64,000 nt of DNA, taken from positions 124,001 through 188,000 of the forward strand of contig NZ_AP023181.1 of the NCBI RefSeq assembly GCF_013426915.1, written 5' to 3'. The notes under the pieces are model-generated. The model was not told where the DNA came from and did no database searches. It saw nothing but the letters and a program-made list of their open reading frames with translations. Made by a program: the position numbers and the translations under genes. This DNA is from Paraburkholderia sp. PGU19 (lineage in GTDB: Bacteria; Pseudomonadota; Gammaproteobacteria; Burkholderiales; Burkholderiaceae). Shown piece by piece: positions 1-9,414 of the stretch (its first letter is position 1; each line of letters starts with the position of its first letter).

Positions 1-1
1 C

Positions 2-814
2 CGCCAGCTCGAAGAGGAACTCGGCTGCCAGCTATTCGAGCGCGAAGGCCGGCGCGTGACGATGACGGAAGCGGGCGAACTGTTTCTGGAGCGCGTGCGC
101 AATGCGCTGCGCGAAGTCGACGAAGGCGTGTCCACCGTGCGCTTCGCAGCCGAGGAAATGACGGGCGTCGTGCGCATCGGCGCGACGCACACGTTCAACC
201 TGCACATCATTCCGCGCTGCGTGTCGCTGTTTCTTGACCGGCATCCGTCCGTGCGCGTCGACGTGCTCGAAATGACGGGCGACGGCATCGCGCAGGCGCT
301 GCTGCGCGGCGACCTCGATATCGGCGTGACGTACAAGCCTAACGACGCGCTGCCGCTGCGTTTCGAGCCGCTCTACACCGAGGAGATGATGCTTGCCGTC
401 GGGCTGCGGCATCCGTTCGCGAAGCGGCGTTTCGTGCGCGTGTCGGAGCTTCACTTGCAGCGCATGGTGCTGTTGCCACGCAGCTTTTCCACGCGCGTGC
501 TGCTCGACGAATCGTTCCGGATGGCGAATGCGGCGCCCGTCGTCGTCGCGGAAATGAACGCCATTGCGCCGATGATCGAACTGGTCAGAGAGACCGACAT
601 CGCGACGATCGTGTCGACGCATGCGCTGCGGCGCGAGGACGTGAAACTCATCCCGCTCGAAAGTCCGACGCCCGTGCGTTCGCCCGGTTTGCTGTGGCGC
701 CGGGACGAGGCGCGCACGCCCGCGGCGCGCTCGTTTGCGTCGATCGTGCGCAGCGTGAGTGACAGCGAGAGCCGCGACACGCGGCGCAATACCGTGCATG
801 CCGCGCGCCGGTAA
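2..814 (+). CDS. LysR-family transcriptional regulator, 5' end outside the window
   Basis: The reading frame is open from the window edge, so the true start lies upstream. The first visible residues are the end of a LysR winged-helix HTH (RQLEEELGCQLFER, then the wing). An effector-binding domain of the periplasmic-binding fold follows, with the usual RIGATHTFNL strand at its beginning. The family binds DNA as a tetramer and responds to a small metabolite. It ends about 175 bp before kdgT on the same strand, so it may control the acid-sugar operon, although that operon has its own DeoR gene. The effector cannot be inferred. Confidence 0.9.
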   Translation, partial: RQLEEELGCQLFEREGRRVTMTEAGELFLERVRNALREVDEGVSTVRFAAEEMTGVVRIGATHTFNLHIIPRCVSLFLDRHPSVRVDVLEMTGDGIAQALLRGDLDIGVTYKPNDALPLRFEPLYTEEMMLAVGLRHPFAKRRFVRVSELHLQRMVLLPRSFSTRVLLDESFRMANAAPVVVAEMNAIAPMIELVRETDIATIVSTHALRREDVKLIPLESPTPVRSPGLLWRRDEARTPAARSFASIVRSVSDSESRDTRRNTVHAARR

Positions 815-853
815 TGGGCGTGGGCATTGAGCGCGTCGTCCACGAAATGATCG

Positions 854-886
854 TTTTGCGCAAAAACATGATCAATTTGCGCAATT
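854..886. promoter_or_regulatory. Two GCGC-centred palindromes upstream of kdgT
   Basis: The first is a perfect 12-bp palindrome, TTTTGCGCAAAA, at 854-865. The second, TTGCGCAA, lies at 877-884 inside AATTTGCGCAATT. Their centres are 21 bp apart, two helical turns, so two dimers could bind the same DNA face. They sit about 105-135 bp before the kdgT start in an otherwise AT-leaning gap rich in GATC words. A regulator of the acid-sugar operon (the DeoR or LysR protein nearby) is the likely ligand; this is inference from position and symmetry. Confidence 0.5.
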
Positions 887-990
887 CGATCAAACGATCT
901 ACACTGCGAACTGATCGATTCGATCGAATGATGACTGTTTCAATCAAAATCGCGGACAGACGCGGCGCCCAATAAAGCCAGGAGACTCGC

Positions 991-1989
991 ATGGTTCAGA
1001 TTCCCATCAAACGCTCGATCGAGCGCATCCCCGGCGGCATGATGATCGTGCCGCTGCTCATCGGCTCGCTGGTGGCGACGTTCCTGCCCGGCATGCCCAA
1101 GTTCTTCGGTTCGTTCACGAATGCGCTGTTCACGGGCGCGCTGCCTATCCTTGCTGTGTTCTACGTCTGCATGGGCGCGAGCATCGACGTGAAGGCCACA
1201 CCGTATCTGATGAAGAAGGGCGGCGCGCTGCTCGTGACGAAGGTGGGCGCGGCGGTGATCGTCGGTGTGATTCTCGGCCATGTGCTTGGCGAGCACCCTG
1301 TGTCGTCGGGCCTGTTCGCGGGCATCTCGACGCTCGCCGTGGTCGCCGCGATGAACGACACCAACGGCGGCCTCTACATGGCGCTGATGGGCCAGTATGG
1401 CCGCTCGGAAGACGTCGGCGCGTACACGCTGATGTCGCTCGAATCGGGTCCGTTCCTGACCATGGTGACGCTGGGCGTCGCGGGTCTGTCGGCGTTTCCG
1501 TGGCAGACGCTGGTCGGCAGCATCCTGCCGCTCGCGCTCGGCATGCTGCTCGGCAATCTGGACCGCGAAATGCGCGACTTTCTCGCGAAGGCGGTGCCCG
1601 TGATGATTCCGTTCTTCGCGCTGGCGCTCGGCGCGGGCCTCGATCTGCACAAGGTCTGGCAAGCGGGGCTGCTCGGCATCGGCCTTGGCATCGCGGTGGT
1701 GATCGTGACGGGCATTCCGCTGTACTTCGCCGATCGCCTGACGGGCGGCACGGGCGTGGCGGGTGTGGCGGCAGCCAATACGGCGGGCAACGCAGCGGCC
1801 GTCCCCGCGCTCGTCGCGGCGGCGAACCCGGTGTACAACGAAGCGGCGCAGAGCGCGACGCTGCTGGTCGCCGCATGCGTCGTGATCACGGCGATCCTGT
1901 CGCCGATCCTGACCGCGCAGGTGGCCAAACGTTATCAGCAGCGCCAGGAAGGCGCGCGCACGAAGCATCGCGAAGGGCTGGCACGATGA
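991..1989 (+). CDS. kdgT: 2-keto-3-deoxygluconate permease (KdgT family)
   Basis: A 332-residue, strongly hydrophobic inner-membrane protein of normal KdgT length. It begins with the conserved [18 protein letters not shown] segment and has about ten membrane helices. Residues near 120-135 ([14 protein letters not shown]) and near 245-270 ([21 protein letters not shown]) match the family. KdgT imports sugar acids by proton symport. The spacing of gagactcgc before the ATG is acceptable. The stop overlaps the start of the DUF1537 kinase (ATGA), so the two are translationally coupled. Because the next two genes handle four-carbon acids, the true substrate may be D-threonate or D-erythronate rather than 2-keto-3-deoxygluconate. 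Confidence 0.92.
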   Translation: MVQIPIKRSIERIPGGMMIVPLLIGSLVATFLPGMPKFFGSFTNALFTGALPILAVFYVCMGASIDVKATPYLMKKGGALLVTKVGAAVIVGVILGHVLGEHPVSSGLFAGISTLAVVAAMNDTNGGLYMALMGQYGRSEDVGAYTLMSLESGPFLTMVTLGVAGLSAFPWQTLVGSILPLALGMLLGNLDREMRDFLAKAVPVMIPFFALALGAGLDLHKVWQAGLLGIGLGIAVVIVTGIPLYFADRLTGGTGVAGVAAANTAGNAAAVPALVAAANPVYNEAAQSATLLVAACVVITAILSPILTAQVAKRYQQRQEGARTKHREGLAR

Positions 1990-3245
1990 AGATTCTGATT
2001 CTCGCGGACGACCTGTCGGGCGCGGCGGACTGCGCGATCGGTTTTGCCAGCGCGGGCCATCGCACGGTCGTCACGCTGGAAGCGACGCGCACGTCCGCGC
2101 ATGACGGCGCGGACACGATTGCCGTCGATACCGACACGCGCCGTCTCACGCCTCACGACGCGGCCGCGCGCACGTCGGCGGCCTATGCCGAGATGAGCGC
2201 ACGCGACCAGCGGCTCTACAAGAAAATCGATTCGACGCTGCGGGGCAACTGGGCAGCGGAAGTGGCGGGCCTGCAGGCGCTGGCTGGCATGGCGATCGTC
2301 GCGCCCGCGTTTCCGGCAACGGGGCGCACGGTGCGCGATGGCCGTGTGTTCGTGCACGGCGAGCCGCTCGAACACACGGCGACATGGAAGCTTGAGCATG
2401 CGGGTGTTCCCGCCGGCATCGCAGCGCAACTCGAAGCAGCCGGTCTGACAACGGACCGGCTCGACGCCGAAGCGCTCGCCGACGAACCCGAAGCGCTGGC
2501 CGTGTGCATCGGCGCGATGGCGGCGAACGGCGTGCAGGCGCTGATCATCGATACGCAAAGCGAGAAGGCATTGCGCGCGCTCGCCCGCGCCACGCTGCAA
2601 AGCGATGCGGCGTTCTTCTGGGTCGGTTCGGGCGGGCTTGCGCGCGAGATCGCGGCGCTCAATCCGCGCGGCGACGCGGGTGAGCGCAAGTCCGGCAGCG
2701 ATGCGTTTCCCGGCGGCCCGATCCTGATTCTGGTCGGCAGCCTGTCGGCCGTGAGCGAACGTCAATGCGCGATGCTGCGCGAGCGTGGCGGCGTCGAAGA
2801 ACTGATCGTGCCGCCCGTCGTGTTACGCGAAGGCGTGAGCCATCGTGACTGGCGCGGGTGGCAGGACCAGGTTGGCGTGTCGCTGAAGGCGGGTGTCGAT
2901 CTGTTGCTGCGCATCGGTCGCGATGACGCGTTCGATCCCGCTGAAGGCGCGCAACTGTCGGCGGCGCTCGCGGCAATGGTCGAGCCGCACTTCACGAAAA
3001 CGGGCGGCCTGATCGCGACGGGCGGCGAGACCGCGCGCGCGATGCTGGCGGCCGCACGCATCGGCAATCTGCAATTGCTGGCCGAAGTCGAAGCGGGTGT
3101 CGCGGTCGCAAGGCCGCTCGACGCGACCCGCACGCATTGCCCCGGCGTCGTGACCAAGGCGGGCGCATTCGGCACCGATCACGCGCTGTACGCCGCATGG
3201 CTGACCCTGCGCAATGAAACCGAACGCGACGTCGTTTCCCACTGA
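1986..3245 (+). CDS. dtnK: DUF1537 four-carbon acid-sugar kinase
   Basis: A 419-residue protein of the DUF1537 kinase family, which phosphorylates four-carbon sugar acids (D-threonate, D-erythronate or 3-oxo-tetronates) with ATP. The N-terminal sugar-acid-binding domain opens with [17 protein letters not shown]. The middle contains the family segment [16 protein letters not shown]. The C-terminal nucleotide-binding domain has [15 protein letters not shown] and ends with the typical [13 protein letters not shown]. The start is the ATG that overlaps the kdgT stop. A DUF1537 kinase followed directly by a PdxA homologue is the arrangement known for D-threonate use (DtnK plus PdxA2), so that activity is favoured over the OtnK type, which pairs with OtnC/OtnI genes not seen here. 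Confidence 0.85.
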   Translation: MKILILADDLSGAADCAIGFASAGHRTVVTLEATRTSAHDGADTIAVDTDTRRLTPHDAAARTSAAYAEMSARDQRLYKKIDSTLRGNWAAEVAGLQALAGMAIVAPAFPATGRTVRDGRVFVHGEPLEHTATWKLEHAGVPAGIAAQLEAAGLTTDRLDAEALADEPEALAVCIGAMAANGVQALIIDTQSEKALRALARATLQSDAAFFWVGSGGLAREIAALNPRGDAGERKSGSDAFPGGPILILVGSLSAVSERQCAMLRERGGVEELIVPPVVLREGVSHRDWRGWQDQVGVSLKAGVDLLLRIGRDDAFDPAEGAQLSAALAAMVEPHFTKTGGLIATGGETARAMLAAARIGNLQLLAEVEAGVAVARPLDATRTHCPGVVTKAGAFGTDHALYAAWLTLRNETERDVVSH

Positions 3246-3284
3246 CGTCCGAGAATGAATAGCAAGTACCCACGAGATCACATC

Positions 3285-4283
3285 ATGAGCAACTACCTTC
3301 CCGTAATCGGCATCACGATGGGCGATGCAGCAGGCGTCGGCGCAGAAGTCGTCGTCAAGAGCCTCGCGCATGCGTCGGTCTACGCGCAATGCCGTCCGCT
3401 CGTGATTGGCGATGCGAAGCGCCTCGAACGCGCGAACCAGATCGTCGGCGGGACGATGAAGATCCGCCGCATCGAAGACGCATCCGACGCGCGCTACGAG
3501 CAAGGCACGATCGACTGCATCGACCTCGGCCTGATTCCCGATGACCTGCCGTTCGGCCAGCTGTCGGCACTGGCGGGCGACGCCGCGTATCAGTACATCA
3601 AGCGCGCCGTCGAACTCGCGCAGGCAGGCAAGATCGACGCGATCTGCACGGCGCCGCTCAACAAGGAAGCGTTGCATGCGGGCGGTCACAAGTATCCGGG
3701 CCACACGGAAATGCTCGCGCATCTGACGGGTGTCGACGAAGTGTCGATGATGCTCGTCGCGCCGCAACTGCGCGTGATTCACGTGACTACGCACATCGGC
3801 ATCATCGACGCGATCCGCAAGATCGAGCCGGGCCTCGTGCAGCGGACCATCGAACGCGGCAACGCGACGCTCGTGAAGGCGGGCATCGAGCATCCGCGCA
3901 TCGGCGTGTGCGGGATCAATCCGCACGCGGGCGAAAACGGCCTGTTCGGTTATGGCGAAGAAGAAGAGAAGATCATCCCTGCCGTGAAGCTGCTGCAGGA
4001 GCGTGGCCTCGACGTCACGGGCCCGCTGCCCGCCGACACGCTGTTTTTCCGCGCCGGCCGCGGCGACTTCGATCTGGTGGTCGCGATGTATCACGACCAG
4101 GGCCACGGCCCGGTGAAGGTGCTCGGCCTCGAAGCGGGCGTGAACGTGACGGTGGGGCTCGAAGTGATCCGCACGTCGGTCGATCACGGCACCGCGTTCG
4201 ATATCGCGGGCAAGGGTGTGGTCGACGAAGGCAGCCTGCTCGAAGCGCTGCGCCAGGGCGCGGAACTGGCGACGCGCCGCTGA
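3285..4283 (+). CDS. pdxA2: PdxA-family 4-phosphate dehydrogenase (PdxA2-like)
   Basis: A 332-residue member of the PdxA family, starting GITMGDAAGVGAEV and carrying the metal-binding MYHDQGHGPVKVLG segment near residue 268. Classical PdxA oxidises 4-phosphohydroxy-L-threonine in vitamin B6 synthesis. PdxA2-type proteins next to a DUF1537 kinase oxidise and decarboxylate D-threonate 4-phosphate to dihydroxyacetone phosphate. The operon context (kdgT, kinase, DeoR) supports the catabolic role. An in-frame ATG at 3255 would add ten residues; the ATG at 3285 is preferred because conserved sequence begins just after it. The gene follows the kinase by about 40 bp. Confidence 0.85.
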   Translation: MSNYLPVIGITMGDAAGVGAEVVVKSLAHASVYAQCRPLVIGDAKRLERANQIVGGTMKIRRIEDASDARYEQGTIDCIDLGLIPDDLPFGQLSALAGDAAYQYIKRAVELAQAGKIDAICTAPLNKEALHAGGHKYPGHTEMLAHLTGVDEVSMMLVAPQLRVIHVTTHIGIIDAIRKIEPGLVQRTIERGNATLVKAGIEHPRIGVCGINPHAGENGLFGYGEEEEKIIPAVKLLQERGLDVTGPLPADTLFFRAGRGDFDLVVAMYHDQGHGPVKVLGLEAGVNVTVGLEVIRTSVDHGTAFDIAGKGVVDEGSLLEALRQGAELATRR

Positions 4284-4392
4284 GCGCGGACGACGGCGAG
4301 GCGGCGCAGCGCCAGCACGGCTCGCGCCCGCCGTCGAATGGGCGCAAAGGCGCTGGTGTAAGATCGAGCCCCATTCCCGGATTCACGCAGAC

Positions 4393-5160
4393 GTGAAAAA
4401 AACGACCGACCGTCATCAGGCGATTCTCGAACTCGTGCGCACGCGCGACGCCAACGTCGAGGCGTTGTGCGCCGCGCTGGGCGTGTCGGAAGCGACGATT
4501 CGCCGTGATCTGACGGCGCTCGCCAAGCAGAAGCGTCTGGTGCGCACTTACGGCGGCGCGACCGCGCTGGTCGGCGTACACGAGCCGGAAGCGTCGCTCG
4601 AAGAACGCAAGTCGGCGCAGCGCGAGCAAAAAGAACTCATCGCGCAGGCGGCCGCCTTGCACGTGCGCGACGGCGACACGGTGTTGCTCGACGGCGGCAC
4701 GACCTGCGCGCAACTCGCGTGGCATCTGTCGACGCGCGAAGACCTGCATGTCGTCACCAACAATCTGCTCGCGGTCACGGCGCTCGCCAATGCGCCCGGC
4801 GTGCGGCTCACGCTGATCGGCGGCGAGCTGCGCGGCTCCAGCATGAGCACGCTCGGGCCGCTCGCGGAACTCATTCTCAGCCGTTTGACCGTCGACCGCG
4901 CGTTTCTCGGCGCGGACGGCGTAGTCGCCGGGTTCGGCCTGTGCGAAGCATCGGCACAGCAGGCGTATCTGAAGGAGTGCATCGTGTCGCGCGCCGCCGA
5001 GATCATCGTGCTCGCCGATTCCGACAAGCTCGGCCGCGCGCGCCAGCAACACTGGACGCCGCTGCAGCGCGACTGGCGGCTCATCACCTCGGCGCTGGCC
5101 GACGAAGCGCTGCTCGCGCCGTTTCGCGCGCTCGATGAAGTGATCGTCGAACTGGCCTGA
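4393..5160 (+). CDS. DeoR/GlpR-family transcriptional repressor
   Basis: With a GTG start this is a 255-residue protein, the normal DeoR size. The HTH (RHQAILELVRTRDANVEALCAALGVSEATIRRDL) lies near residues 6-40, followed by the DeoR signature with YGGA. The C-terminal sugar-phosphate-sensing DeoRC domain contains LLDGGTTCAQLAWHL and FLGADGV. DeoR proteins usually repress sugar or sugar-acid operons and release DNA on binding a phosphorylated intermediate, here perhaps the tetronate phosphate. No strong ribosome-binding site precedes the GTG, and no ATG gives a sensible N-terminus. It sits 109 bp after the PdxA gene in the same direction. Confidence 0.88.
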   Translation: MKKTTDRHQAILELVRTRDANVEALCAALGVSEATIRRDLTALAKQKRLVRTYGGATALVGVHEPEASLEERKSAQREQKELIAQAAALHVRDGDTVLLDGGTTCAQLAWHLSTREDLHVVTNNLLAVTALANAPGVRLTLIGGELRGSSMSTLGPLAELILSRLTVDRAFLGADGVVAGFGLCEASAQQAYLKECIVSRAAEIIVLADSDKLGRARQQHWTPLQRDWRLITSALADEALLAPFRALDEVIVELA

Positions 5161-5256
5161 ACGGCATCTGCCTGTGTCAGTCGCGCGCCGCGCAACGTGA
5201 CCAATAAGCCCCCGAACAGCCTGTCGGGGCACTATCATGCATTCAGTTACCTGACG

Positions 5257-5275
5257 CCAGCGCGGTCCGCGCTGG
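5257..5275 (+). terminator. GC-rich hairpin downstream of the DeoR gene
   Basis: CCAGCGCG and CGCGCTGG form a perfect 8-bp stem with a 3-base loop. A weaker hairpin (CCCCGAACA with TGTCGGGG) lies at about 5210-5229. No run of T follows either one, so this is not a textbook intrinsic terminator. Position after the last gene of the acid-sugar operon suggests a 3' end or mRNA stability element. Confidence 0.35.
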
Positions 5276-5295
5276 TGGTCGTCTCCCTGACCGAC

Positions 5296-8200
5296 ATGAC
5301 AAGCATCCGCCATCGCTAAATCAGACTGTGCCGGGTTTTATGCGTGATGCTTGCGTTGGCATCGGTCGACGCCACCGCGCAGGCGCAATCTCACTCGCAC
5401 AAGCCTGCAAGCCTCACAGTGGGCGTCCCCGAAGGCGGCTGGCCGCCGCTTCTGATCGTCAACAACGGTCAGCTGTCCGGCGCCGCGTTCGATATCCTCA
5501 AATCCGTTCTTGACCCTCCGCGCAACTGCGGGTCCGGGTGTTCCCTGACTACGCGTCGTTGAGCGCGGCAGCCTGCGCCGGCTCCGTCGACATCGTGCTC
5601 GCCGTGCAGAAGCCGATCGAGGCGAGGCGCTGCCTGATACTGTCCGAGCCGTACTACGATGCCGATTTCGTCGTGGTCGGGCGGGCGTCGGATGCCGCAC
5701 ACGACGGGGAGCCGCCACGCCTCGCGGGCAAGCGCATTGCCGCAGAGGCAGGCTCGTACATCGAGCAGGTATCGCACGAGCGCTACCCCGACTCGGTCTT
5801 CGTGCGTGCACACAGTCTGCAGGAGGGCTTGCGCGATGTGCTGCACAAGGAGGCGGACGTCTACATCACGTTGCTGCCCGTCGGCGACTACATCTTGTCG
5901 CAACCGGAGTTCGCCGGGCTGGCGGAACTGAATCGCTACCGCGAAACGGAAAGCGGCGTGCGCTTCGGCTTTCGGCGCACGCAACAGGCGTTGCGCGACG
6001 GTGTCGACGAACGGCTGAACGCACTGCCCGAGTATGCCCGGCAGCGCATCCTGAGCAACTGGATGACTATCGGGCCGATTCAACCGAGTCGTCCGCGCCG
6101 TTTCATCTGAGCGACGAGGAGCGCGCCTGGCTGCGCTCGCTGCCGCCGCTGCGCGTGGGCGTGGACAGCGGGCTGCCGCCGTACAGCTATGTCGACGACA
6201 GCGGGCAGACGCATGGCATGGCGCAGGACTATCTGCGCTATCTGGCGAACCGGCTGGGAATCAGTTTCGTACGCCAGCCCGAGCCGGGCTTCGCCGCTAC
6301 CGTGGATGCCCTGCAAGCGGGGACGCTCGATCTGGTCGCCGTCGCCACACTTTATGACCCCGCGTTGCGCGGCACGCCCGTATCGCGCCCATACGCGACC
6401 TTTCCGGTTGTCGCCGTCGGCCGTAACGATGCGCCTGCGCTTGGCCAGTTGCGCGATCTGAACGGCAGGCGCGTCGCCGTCACCGACGGCGGCGGTCTGC
6501 GCTGGCTGGTGACGGGCGCGGCACCGCAGGCAAGCATCGTCGTCGTGCCGGATGTCGGGGCGGGCATGAACGCGGTCGCCGATGGCAAGGCCGATGTCTA
6601 CGTGGACGATCTGGCCACGGTTCACTACATGCTGCAGCGCATGCATGGCGACACGCTGCGCATCATCGGCTCCGCGGGCCGTTCGCTGCAGACGGGCTTT
6701 GCCATATCGCCGAAGCTGGCCGTCCGGCTGATGCCGCTCATCGACCGCGCGCTTGCGGCGTTGCCCGACTCCGAGCGGCTCTCGATCCAGAACCGCTACT
6801 TCGGCGCGAACTACGAACTGGGGCCGTCGTGGAAAGACATCGCGCTGAGGTTCGCGCCTGTGGCGCTCGCGCTGCTGGCCGTGATCGCGGTGCTATGGCG
6901 CTCGCGCCGCGTGCTGCACAAGGAGGCGCGCGAACGGCGGGAAGCGGAGCTGCGGCTGATCGACGTGACCAGCAAGTTGCCGGCGACTGCGTTTCAGTAT
7001 CGACAGGCTAGAGATGGCGACTCCCGGGTCATCTGGCTGAGCGGCAATACCGTCGAAATGTTCGGCAAGACCAGCGCCGAACTGCAAGCCATTCCCGGAG
7101 CGGTGCTCGCAGCCGTTCATCCCGAGGACCGCGCCGAGCTTCTGACTGAGGCGTACAAGGCCGAGCAGACGCTGGCGCCCGTGAGCCGCGAACTTCGCGT
7201 GCAGCGCCGCGGCGCCTTCCGGTGGACCCGGCTGCACGCCGTGCCGCATCGGGTCGAGCACGGCGATCTCCTCTGGACCGGCAACTGGAGCGACGCCGAA
7301 GAACAGCATCAGCATGCAGTCGCACTCGCCGAGGCGCGGGATGCGGCGCAGCAGGCGTCGCGCGCCAAGAGCGAGTTTCTTGCTGCGATGAGCCATGAAA
7401 TACGCACGCCGATGAGCGCCGTGATAGGACTGATCGAACTGCTCGCTCACAGCAACCTGCGCCCGGACCAGGCGGTCAAGGTGAAGCTGATCTCGCAGGC
7501 AGCCGAGTCGCTGCTGCAGATCCTCAACGACATTCTGGACTACTCGAAGATCGAAGCGGGCAAGATCGCGCTGGAGCGGGCCCCCGTCGATATCCGCGAT
7601 CTGTGCGCGAGCACGTTCTCGCTGTTTTTCTGGCGTGCGCAGGAGGAGCGACGGCGTGCGGCTACGGCAAATTCTCTTCAACCTGCTCAGCAACGCGATC
7701 AAGTTCACCTCAGAAGGCAGCATCCGGCTCGACGTCGAACTCGCGGGTGAAGAGGATGGCAAGCAAACCATTGTCTGGCGCGTGAGCGACACGGGAATCG
7801 GCATCAGCCCGGATCAGCGGGCGCGCCTCTTCCAGCCGTTCGTGCAGGCTGAAGCCTCGACGACACGCCGCTATGGCGGTACAGGTCTCGGCTTGACGAT
7901 CTCGCGGCGGCTCGTCGCGATGCTGGGCGGCACGATCGGCATGGAAGGCGAAGTGGGGCGCGGCACCCAGGTCGAGTTCCGCCTGCCGCTGGAAGTGAAC
8001 GAGCGTGGGTTTCAAAGCTATCCGCTGGCGGGCGTCACCGTCGGTCTTTGCGTTCGCGATGCGTCTGTGCTGTGCAGCCTGACGCAGGCGTTGCGCACGT
8101 TCGGCGGCACGGTGGCGATTCTCGATCCGAATGCAACGCTTTCCCCGGATGGCTTGCCAGCGGAGTGCCGGCTGATCATCGACGACCAGCTGACAGCGGA

Positions 8201-9305
8201 AAGTCCGTCAGCGGACCCGCCGCTTACGCAAGCCCAGCAGAAGCCCGCGTTGCAACCGCAGGTGGGGGACGTCCCCGTCGTTCCCACGACCGCAACGATC
8301 ACGACGGGCGGATATGTCCGCATGGGGGACATCTGCTATCTGTGCGTCTATCCCGTCACGCTGGAGGGCGTGGCTGCCGTCTGCAATGCCGTCTTGCACG
8401 GAGACGCCGAACTGGGGATGGAATCCGCGGCATCGGCGCTCACGCCTGCTCCGCCGCGCAGCCGCGCCGATGCGCTGCGCGATCACGCGCTGATCCTGAT
8501 CGCCGAAGACAACGGGATCAACCGCCATCTGCTGCGACAGCAGCTGGAACTGCTCGGCTGCACCTGCGACACCGTCGAAGACGGCGTGCAGGCGCTGAAG
8601 GCGATGGCGTCGGCGGACCATGCGCTGCTGATCACCGACTGTCACATGCCCGAGATGGACGGCTACACGCTGGCAACCCGCGTGCGCGAACGGACGGATG
8701 ACGCGCGGCGCATGTCTATCGTCGGACTGACGGCGAGCGTGGGACGGGAAGAGCGCGACGAGTGTCTGGCCGCCGGGATGGATGAGTGCCTGTACAAGCC
8801 GGCCAAGCTCAGCGATCTGCTTGCGTGCGTCACCCGCTTCGCGCCGCAGTGCCTGCAAGGGCACAGTGCGCCCGCGAGCGACGCACGGCCCGCGCCGCAG
8901 GTGGACGCGCCGCGCGCCACGCCTCAGGTGGCTGGACCGGCCGCCGTACCTGCCGCAGCGACGGAACCAGGTGAACTGCCCGATCTCGACTGGGACGCAA
9001 TCAATCAGAATTTCGGCAGCACCGGGCGCGACGAGAAGCTGATCGAAATCATCGTCCAGACCATGACGACCGATGCCGACGAACTTGAAGGCATGCTCGG
9101 CGAGGCCGAGCCGGCTGTCCTGCGGCAGTGGATTCATCGCGTCGACGGCGCGGCTTCCGTGCTCAGGTACGAACCGCTGAAGCATGCACTGCAGACGTTC
9201 CGTGCGAGCGTGCTGACAGGCGAGCGCGCGCTCTACGTTGCATCGGGCGAACAGATGCTGCACAAGCTGCGGCAGATCACCGATCACGTCGCGCGTCAGG
9301 TATAG
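5296..9305 (+). pseudogene. Broken BvgS-type hybrid sensor histidine kinase
   Basis: The parts, read in three frames, rebuild one BvgS-like membrane kinase. They are a signal peptide (5296-5390), two periplasmic Venus-flytrap domains (about 5410-6060 and 6140-6820), one membrane helix (about 6845-6900), a PAS domain (6950-7290), HisKA with SHEIRTPM (His codon 7394-7396), HATPase with NAIKFT, DTGIGI and GGTGLGL (7650-7990), a receiver with ITDCHMPEMDGY (8480-8850) and an HPt domain (His codon 9135-9137). Lesions are a TAA at 5317-5319 inside the signal peptide, frame changes near 5512-5525 and 6056-6070, and a frame change near 7640-7650 where roughly 20 residues between HisKA and HATPase are also missing. 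The HPt motif reads HRVDGAAS, with Asp where Lys is usual. No partner response-regulator gene lies beside it. The protein is probably not made as one active chain. Sequencing error is less likely because several lesions, including a short deletion, fall in one gene. Confidence 0.85.
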
Positions 9306-9414
9306 CGGCGATCGCAGCCCGCCTGGTGTGTCGATCGCGTTGTCAGGCGCGGCGCCTATCCTTCGACATGTGGCAGCCGCATTTGCTGCCGGTCATCTGA
9401 AACGAGGGGCGGAC

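Noticed and set aside
1500..1985. Upstream extension of the DUF1537 kinase frame
   Set aside because: It lies within kdgT in another frame. The ATG overlapping the kdgT stop begins the conserved domain.
5210..5229. Hairpin CCCCGAACA/TGTCGGGG as an intrinsic terminator
   Set aside because: It has a bulged stem and no T run; it is mentioned only with the stronger hairpin at 5257-5275.
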